Shown one piece after another: positions 59,899-64,000 of a DNA stretch of 64,000 nucleotides (positions are counted from its first letter, which is position 1; the number at the start of each line of letters is the position of its first letter). Where the stretch lies: the NCBI RefSeq assembly GCF_009002475.1, contig NZ_AP019860.1:7516501-7580500 (forward strand), written 5' to 3'. The position numbers were made by a program, and so were the translations under genes. A model generated the notes under the pieces. The model was not told the DNA's origin and made no database searches. It was given only the letters and a program-made list of their open reading frames with translations. Origin of the DNA: Candidatus Uabimicrobium amorphum (GTDB lineage Bacteria > Planctomycetota > Uabimicrobiia > Uabimicrobiales > Uabimicrobiaceae).

Positions 59899-62616
59899 AT
59901 GACTTTACTACTAGCGGGTAGCTCTGTAGTTTTTCTTATTTTGGGAATATATGGTTTCTACGCATATAAAAAGTTCCGCCGCGAAAAAATTGATGTGGAG
60001 ATCGCGGTACTAGGGCACAGTGGTGCTGGTAAAACAACCGGTATTGTGCAACTGATAGATAAGCTCAACAACAAAAAATGCAAACGCATCTGGGGAAGCT
60101 TTGTCGAAGACAAAACCGAATTGGAACTTCGCGAATTGGATACTTTTATTGCCGACGAACCCACACATCGCCACACATATCACATGGTAGATAAGTTCAT
60201 TCGCGAAGGAACAACACCGACATTGGGGCCTGAAGATTGCTTTCTCAACATTCATTACAAACATGTTGAAGAGGCAGATGTACAAGATGCAAAGCACCTA
60301 GTGCGCATGTACGATGTTCCTGGTGGAGATTTTGAAAAATTCCAACAAAACAATCAGCGTGGTTTAGACCTACAAAAGAAAATACAAAATTCTTGTGGGG
60401 TTTTGTTGTACATTGATGGGAAAAATCCTCCGCAAAACGATCATGTACAAATGTACAATGCCTATACCCAAGCAATCGAAAGGGCAGCAAAAGGCAAAAG
60501 CAATTTCCCGGTATGGCTTGCCATTACCAAGACAGACCTCATTGCAAAAAATCCATCTTCGGCCAAAGAGTTTTTACAAAAAAATGCCAAGCGTTTTGCC
60601 CCCATTTTGGAATTTTCTTCACATATAAAACCATATGCGCGACTCCAAAGCAAAACGCCGCAATCCAAGCACTATGACGGTGACATTACCGGATTCCGCG
60701 ATTTTTACCAAGACGTATATTTGTTAATGCAAAAACAAAAGAAGAAAAAAACGCGTAAGACGTATTTGAGTTTGTTTGCAGGCATTGTCAGTGTATTTGC
60801 CTGTCTTATTCTCATCGCAGAAACGTTTGATCATTATCGTTACCATAAGCTAAAACTACAATTTGTCGCCGATATTTCCCCTACAGCCATGGACGGCAGT
60901 ATACAAGAAATCGAAGGCAAAATAGATCGTATGAGAATGTTTCTAAAAAAATCCCCGCGTTCCGCGTTTGGTTACGGCTTTTTCTACAAAGAGAAAATCA
61001 CCTCTTCTTTTGCACAAATTGCCACAGCAATTCACGAGCGCCTACAGGGAAATCGCATTACCAAAAAAAACATTCTCAACAACATAACACCACAGGCAAA
61101 TACCAGTCGTGATATTATCACCAATATTGAGAAAGAAACAGACAAAGAAATTCGCAGACGCCGCAATTGGTTGCGCATACTCACCAAGATTCAAATACAT
61201 TCGCATATAACAGTAGACCAAGTACAACAAATGGGAAAATTTCTCGATGTCGCGGAAAATTGTTGGTCAGAGTACAAGAAACTGAAAGGCAATGATCCTG
61301 TTGCCTACATTAATGTCGTTTATATATTTTCAACCATCGCCGCAGAAGAGCACGTTGTGGCACACCACTTGCGTTTTCTCATCGAATATCGCTGTGCGTT
61401 GGCCTTGGAAAATGTCAACACCCAAGCATTCAATGAGACATTTCCACAACGACTAGATCCATTAAACAAATGGATTCGCGTGGCAAAAGATGCGCGTGGT
61501 GAACAACGCTTCAAACAACTTCTGTTTGATGTCATTGAAAAAAAGGCATGGTATGCCCAAGACGAGCATTGGAAAACAGCGATAGATACACTACAACAAG
61601 AAGCCGAAAACAAAATCAGTACCAAAGATAAACTCGACTTGATTCTCGGTTTTCTACGCGAACGCGATCCTTTAAAAGGTTATCGTTTACATACCGATCG
61701 CGACTGCATTCCTCTTTACGTAGAGAAATATATACTAACGCGCTTTGTCGACTATTTTGTCACTTTGCAGGAAGAAAATAGTGCCAAACCTTTGGTGATG
61801 AAGGACAACAAAAACGAATATTTACCATGGTTTCACAATCTATTTTTGCAATCGCCCTACGTACGGCAACGCAGTACCCAGTCTATTCAGAAATTGCTCT
61901 CACAACTTCCGCCGCAAAAATACATTGGTTGCGAAGTTGTTATGTATTTCTTTAGCGAATATTTCCGCAGCAAATTTCACGAAATAAAAAACAGTGAATA
62001 TCAAAAAGTACCGCAACAACTAGAGATCATCACCGCATGGATTTCACAAATACTCAAAGATCAACTTCCCGAAGACACATCTTTCGCGTATCGTTTCGTG
62101 GATAAATACACCTGGCGCGAAGAATTTGTAAAAATATGGAGTGAACGTTCCACACAGTTAAAAAACATAACGACTCCCAAAGAAGTGTCATTGAAAATTG
62201 TCGACTGCAAATTTGACAACGAAGGCAACCATCCTGTGTTCAGTGACGGGCAGTGCGAAAATGAATGGAACGATGAAACTTTTGAGCGCTACTATCTATA
62301 TACGCGCATCACCCTAGACAAACAACTTCTCATTGTGGAAAAAGACGGTGTAGGTACTCTAAAAGATTGGCATCCGTGGCTTACCGTCAACTACGCATGG
62401 GTCGACTCCGATGGCGACACGGACCAAGAAGAGATTGTTGATGATGATATTTTGCAGCAACAACAAGTCAACTTTTGGCAGTTTACAAAAGTTGCGGAAA
62501 AAACCGACGAATATGTGGTCACTAAAACGTTGAAGAATAAGGTGAAATATGTGCTGCAACTACAGTGCAGCGAGTGGATTGTTCCGTGGCTTTTACATTA
62601 TTGGTCTGAGGAGTAG
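59899..62616 (+). CDS. Membrane GTPase with IcmF/TssM-like topology
   Basis: 905 residues from ATG at 59899, with GGAGG 11 bases upstream. The first membrane helix is at about 4-22; the GTPase domain follows: G1 GHSGAGKT (39-46), G3 DVPGGDF near 142 and G4 TKTD near 210. A second membrane helix lies at about 288-308 (LFAGIVSVFACLILIAETF), and a long, mostly helical C-terminal part (310-905) ends in beta-rich segments. The order TM-GTPase-TM-large outer domain resembles TssM/IcmF of type VI secretion, although no other T6SS component is in the window. It is in the same run as the lipid-transport-like genes. A role in energising or gating envelope transport is an inference. Confidence 0.8.
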   Translation: MTLLLAGSSVVFLILGIYGFYAYKKFRREKIDVEIAVLGHSGAGKTTGIVQLIDKLNNKKCKRIWGSFVEDKTELELRELDTFIADEPTHRHTYHMVDKFIREGTTPTLGPEDCFLNIHYKHVEEADVQDAKHLVRMYDVPGGDFEKFQQNNQRGLDLQKKIQNSCGVLLYIDGKNPPQNDHVQMYNAYTQAIERAAKGKSNFPVWLAITKTDLIAKNPSSAKEFLQKNAKRFAPILEFSSHIKPYARLQSKTPQSKHYDGDITGFRDFYQDVYLLMQKQKKKKTRKTYLSLFAGIVSVFACLILIAETFDHYRYHKLKLQFVADISPTAMDGSIQEIEGKIDRMRMFLKKSPRSAFGYGFFYKEKITSSFAQIATAIHERLQGNRITKKNILNNITPQANTSRDIITNIEKETDKEIRRRRNWLRILTKIQIHSHITVDQVQQMGKFLDVAENCWSEYKKLKGNDPVAYINVVYIFSTIAAEEHVVAHHLRFLIEYRCALALENVNTQAFNETFPQRLDPLNKWIRVAKDARGEQRFKQLLFDVIEKKAWYAQDEHWKTAIDTLQQEAENKISTKDKLDLILGFLRERDPLKGYRLHTDRDCIPLYVEKYILTRFVDYFVTLQEENSAKPLVMKDNKNEYLPWFHNLFLQSPYVRQRSTQSIQKLLSQLPPQKYIGCEVVMYFFSEYFRSKFHEIKNSEYQKVPQQLEIITAWISQILKDQLPEDTSFAYRFVDKYTWREEFVKIWSERSTQLKNITTPKEVSLKIVDCKFDNEGNHPVFSDGQCENEWNDETFERYYLYTRITLDKQLLIVEKDGVGTLKDWHPWLTVNYAWVDSDGDTDQEEIVDDDILQQQQVNFWQFTKVAEKTDEYVVTKTLKNKVKYVLQLQCSEWIVPWLLHYWSEE

Positions 62617-62669
62617 TTGATTCGTTTTCAGATTGGTGCAATATAAGAAAAGAGTATTGTTTCCGTATT

Positions 62670-62749
62670 GGTGCCCTCACCATCGAATTAGCAGTTACAG
62701 CTACGCTGTAAGCTACTATTCTCATACCTCTCCCACAGGGAGAGGTGTA
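62670..62749 (-). repeat. Inverted copy of the CTCTCCC/GGGCACC repeat family
   Basis: Read on the minus strand, it has the order CCTCTCCCTGTGGGAGAGG, TGAGAATAG, a central hairpin (AGCTTACAGCG TAGCTGTAACTGC), and CGATGGTGAGGGCACC. It points toward the two tandem copies that follow. Confidence 0.75.
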
Positions 62750-62761
62750 ATGCTTCTCTTT

Positions 62762-63166
62762 TGTAAAAAACTAAATTCGCTTGAGTTGCGAGACAAAAGC
62801 AATCATGCAATACACTCTTTTGATGGATGTTGCATTGTGATACACATCAAAGAAAACGAATGGATACAAATTCAGACGTGTTACGCCTCTCCCGGTGGGA
62901 GAGGCATGAGAATTAAGGCTTTTAGCGAAGCTAAAACCTTAAATTCGATGGTGAGGGCACCCAATCTGTAAAAAACTAAATTCGCTTGAGTTGCGAGACA
63001 AAAGCAATCATGCAATACACTTTTTTGATGGATGTTGCATTGTGATACACATCAAAGAAAGCGAATGGATACAAATTCAGACGTGTTACGCCTCTCCCGG
63101 TGGGAGAGGCATGAGAATTAAGGCTTTTAGCGAAGCTAAAACCTTAAATTCGATGGTGAGGGCACC
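62762..63166 (+). repeat. 205-bp tandem duplication carrying the palindromic repeat
   Basis: Copy 1 (62762-62966) and copy 2 (62967-63166) are almost identical, with only two or three base differences. Each starts TGTAAAAAACTAAATTCGC and ends with CCTCTCCCGGTGGGAGAGG, the hairpin GGCTTTTAGC GAA GCTAAAACC and GATGGTGAGGGCACC. The whole gap 62617-63237 is repeat material; frames there (for instance those encoding NHAIHFFDGCC) are artefacts. I see no promoter. Confidence 0.9.
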
Positions 63167-63237
63167 AACACGGAGAAGAACACCCAAAACAAACACTTAA
63201 TCCAACAACAAGAAATACCCCAAAACGGAGAAAACGT

Positions 63238-64000
63238 ATGAAAGTGGAATTTAGCAGCGGATATACCACAGACATTAGTAACACAAAAGACTACGACATC
63301 AAAGAATTTCCCGCACAAGTTCTGCCACAAATTCGCGAATCTTTAAACGCTTTTCTAAAGGAGCAATCCTTTCTCCAAGCGCAAAACAGCAAAATAGAAA
63401 TAGATGCAGTGTTATTGTGGGGTTGCGACGCAAAAAAAAATATCAACTTTTGGTTACCGGCATGCCTGGACCACGACGTAACAGACCATGCGGGGCGCAA
63501 GACATTTCGATTAACAGGAAGTCTCGTCGTCAAGAGAAATAACCCCGTAGCAAGTTGGAATATCATCATATTGTCTTCGCAAAGAAAAGATCAAATACAA
63601 CAATGGATCGCCAGTAGCAACTTTTTACAAATAGATCCCCAAGTGCGCCATTGGACAGAATTTTCGTTGGCTTACAACAAACAAAATCTTGAAGTCAAAG
63701 CTCTGAACAATAAACACGTAAAATTTATGGCAATAACAACTTTACTTGTTATTGCTCTTGTATTCGGTGTTTTTCACTTATACCGCAAAAATCAACAACT
63801 ACAGTTACTGTCCCAACAAAATCAGGCGCAAGTGGCGCAATTGCAACAAAAAAACCGGCAACAGCAAGACAATATGGCTGCCCAACAACAACTTCTCAAA
63901 AATGCCGTACGTGAAGTCTTGAGTAAAAAACTACGTGCAAGCCAGGGCATACGTGCATGGGTACACGGTCGCTATCCTGTGATCGAACAAGTTTTTCACA
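63238..64000 (+). CDS. Partial anchored coiled-coil protein
   Basis: Runs off the right edge; 254 codons are visible from ATG at 63238, seven bases after GGAG. Residues 1-155 are a soluble domain of mixed strands and helices (LLWGCDAKKNINFWLPACLD, FRLTGSLVVKRNN), not recognised. A membrane helix lies at about 162-180 (FMAITTLLVIALVFGVFHL), followed by a Gln-rich coiled coil (about 184-222) and a region beginning SKKLRASQGIRAWVHG. The topology, with a cytoplasmic N-terminal domain, one membrane helix and a periplasmic coil, suits a scaffold or secretion accessory protein. It follows the GTPase gene after a 620-base repeat region, on the same strand. Function unknown. Confidence 0.8.
   Translation, partial: MKVEFSSGYTTDISNTKDYDIKEFPAQVLPQIRESLNAFLKEQSFLQAQNSKIEIDAVLLWGCDAKKNINFWLPACLDHDVTDHAGRKTFRLTGSLVVKRNNPVASWNIIILSSQRKDQIQQWIASSNFLQIDPQVRHWTEFSLAYNKQNLEVKALNNKHVKFMAITTLLVIALVFGVFHLYRKNQQLQLLSQQNQAQVAQLQQKNRQQQDNMAAQQQLLKNAVREVLSKKLRASQGIRAWVHGRYPVIEQVFH

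Noticed and set aside
62762-63166. CRISPR array
   Set aside because: Only two long near-identical copies exist with no short repeat/spacer pattern and no cas genes.
62633-63200. Two similar frames in the 62.6-63.2 kb gap
   Set aside because: They are the same frame in the two copies of the 205-bp tandem repeat and cover palindromes.
59899-64000. Type VI secretion system
   Set aside because: Only the topology of the GTPase recalls TssM; no sheath, Hcp, VgrG, ClpV or baseplate gene is visible in the window.

Overview
The window looks like chromosomal DNA of a low-GC, Gram-negative, planctomycete-like bacterium. The evidence is the gene content: two Hanks-type Ser/Thr kinases with membrane segments, one in an operon with a planctomycete-type ECF-like sigma factor; a roughly 2,900-residue TPR protein; FGE-sulfatase and HEAT-repeat proteins; outer-membrane (FadL) and RND efflux components; and lipoproteins. 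A relative of 'Candidatus Uabimicrobium' is my best guess, by inference only. No rRNA, tRNA, CRISPR array, transposase or phage gene was seen.

Layout. 1-11 kb (mostly minus strand): a partial LRV lipoprotein, an HTH-nucleotidyl cyclase fusion, a sigma factor/kinase pair, an aldo/keto reductase, a zinc-ribbon rhomboid protease, an M28 peptidase and an exported intradiol dioxygenase. 10.6-11.6 kb: a STAS protein with four DPFGATIQT-type repeats, a consensus promoter, a hairpin between Shine-Dalgarno and start codon, and a strong terminator. 11.7-20.4 kb: the giant TPR gene. 20.6-29 kb: a PLP enzyme, an RND efflux pair, a flippase-like membrane protein and a FadL-type porin. 29.4-44.4 kb: a GH57-like secreted protein, a lipoprotein serpin, MsrA with an in-frame UGA at its catalytic position, a TIGR03643-like protein, ChaC, an amidase, a HEAT protein, menB, fmt, a sigma/anti-sigma/Spy-like module and an acyl-CoA dehydrogenase.

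44.5-64 kb is an accessory-looking block read mainly on the plus strand. It holds a kinase whose C-terminal part appears to continue in the -1 frame after an A7 run, an unrecognised acidic protein, a 1,273-residue Hsp70/actin-like ATPase with highly acidic insertions, a protein with a GrpE-like C-terminus, a GT87-type membrane protein and a HEAT protein. After a divergent FGE-sulfatase gene comes a second set: an anchored protein with a possible MCE-like domain, a fused ABC ATPase-MlaE permease, a membrane GTPase with IcmF/TssM-like topology, and a partial anchored coiled-coil protein. I read these as a signalling/chaperone set and a lipid-transport-like set. Whether they form one system is not known.

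Repeats are conspicuous. Two loci (8.0-8.5 kb and 22.2-22.4 kb) carry pairs of hexamer-based tracts in opposite orientation. A dispersed element ending in GTGAGGGCACC occurs at 6.7 kb and 62.7-63.2 kb, there with a 205-bp tandem duplication. GTCATCCC-type palindromes sit at 8.2 and 33.7 kb. The most notable single observation is the probable selenoprotein MsrA at 33829-34620: one continuous 263-codon frame, broken only by UGA at the position of the catalytic cysteine.
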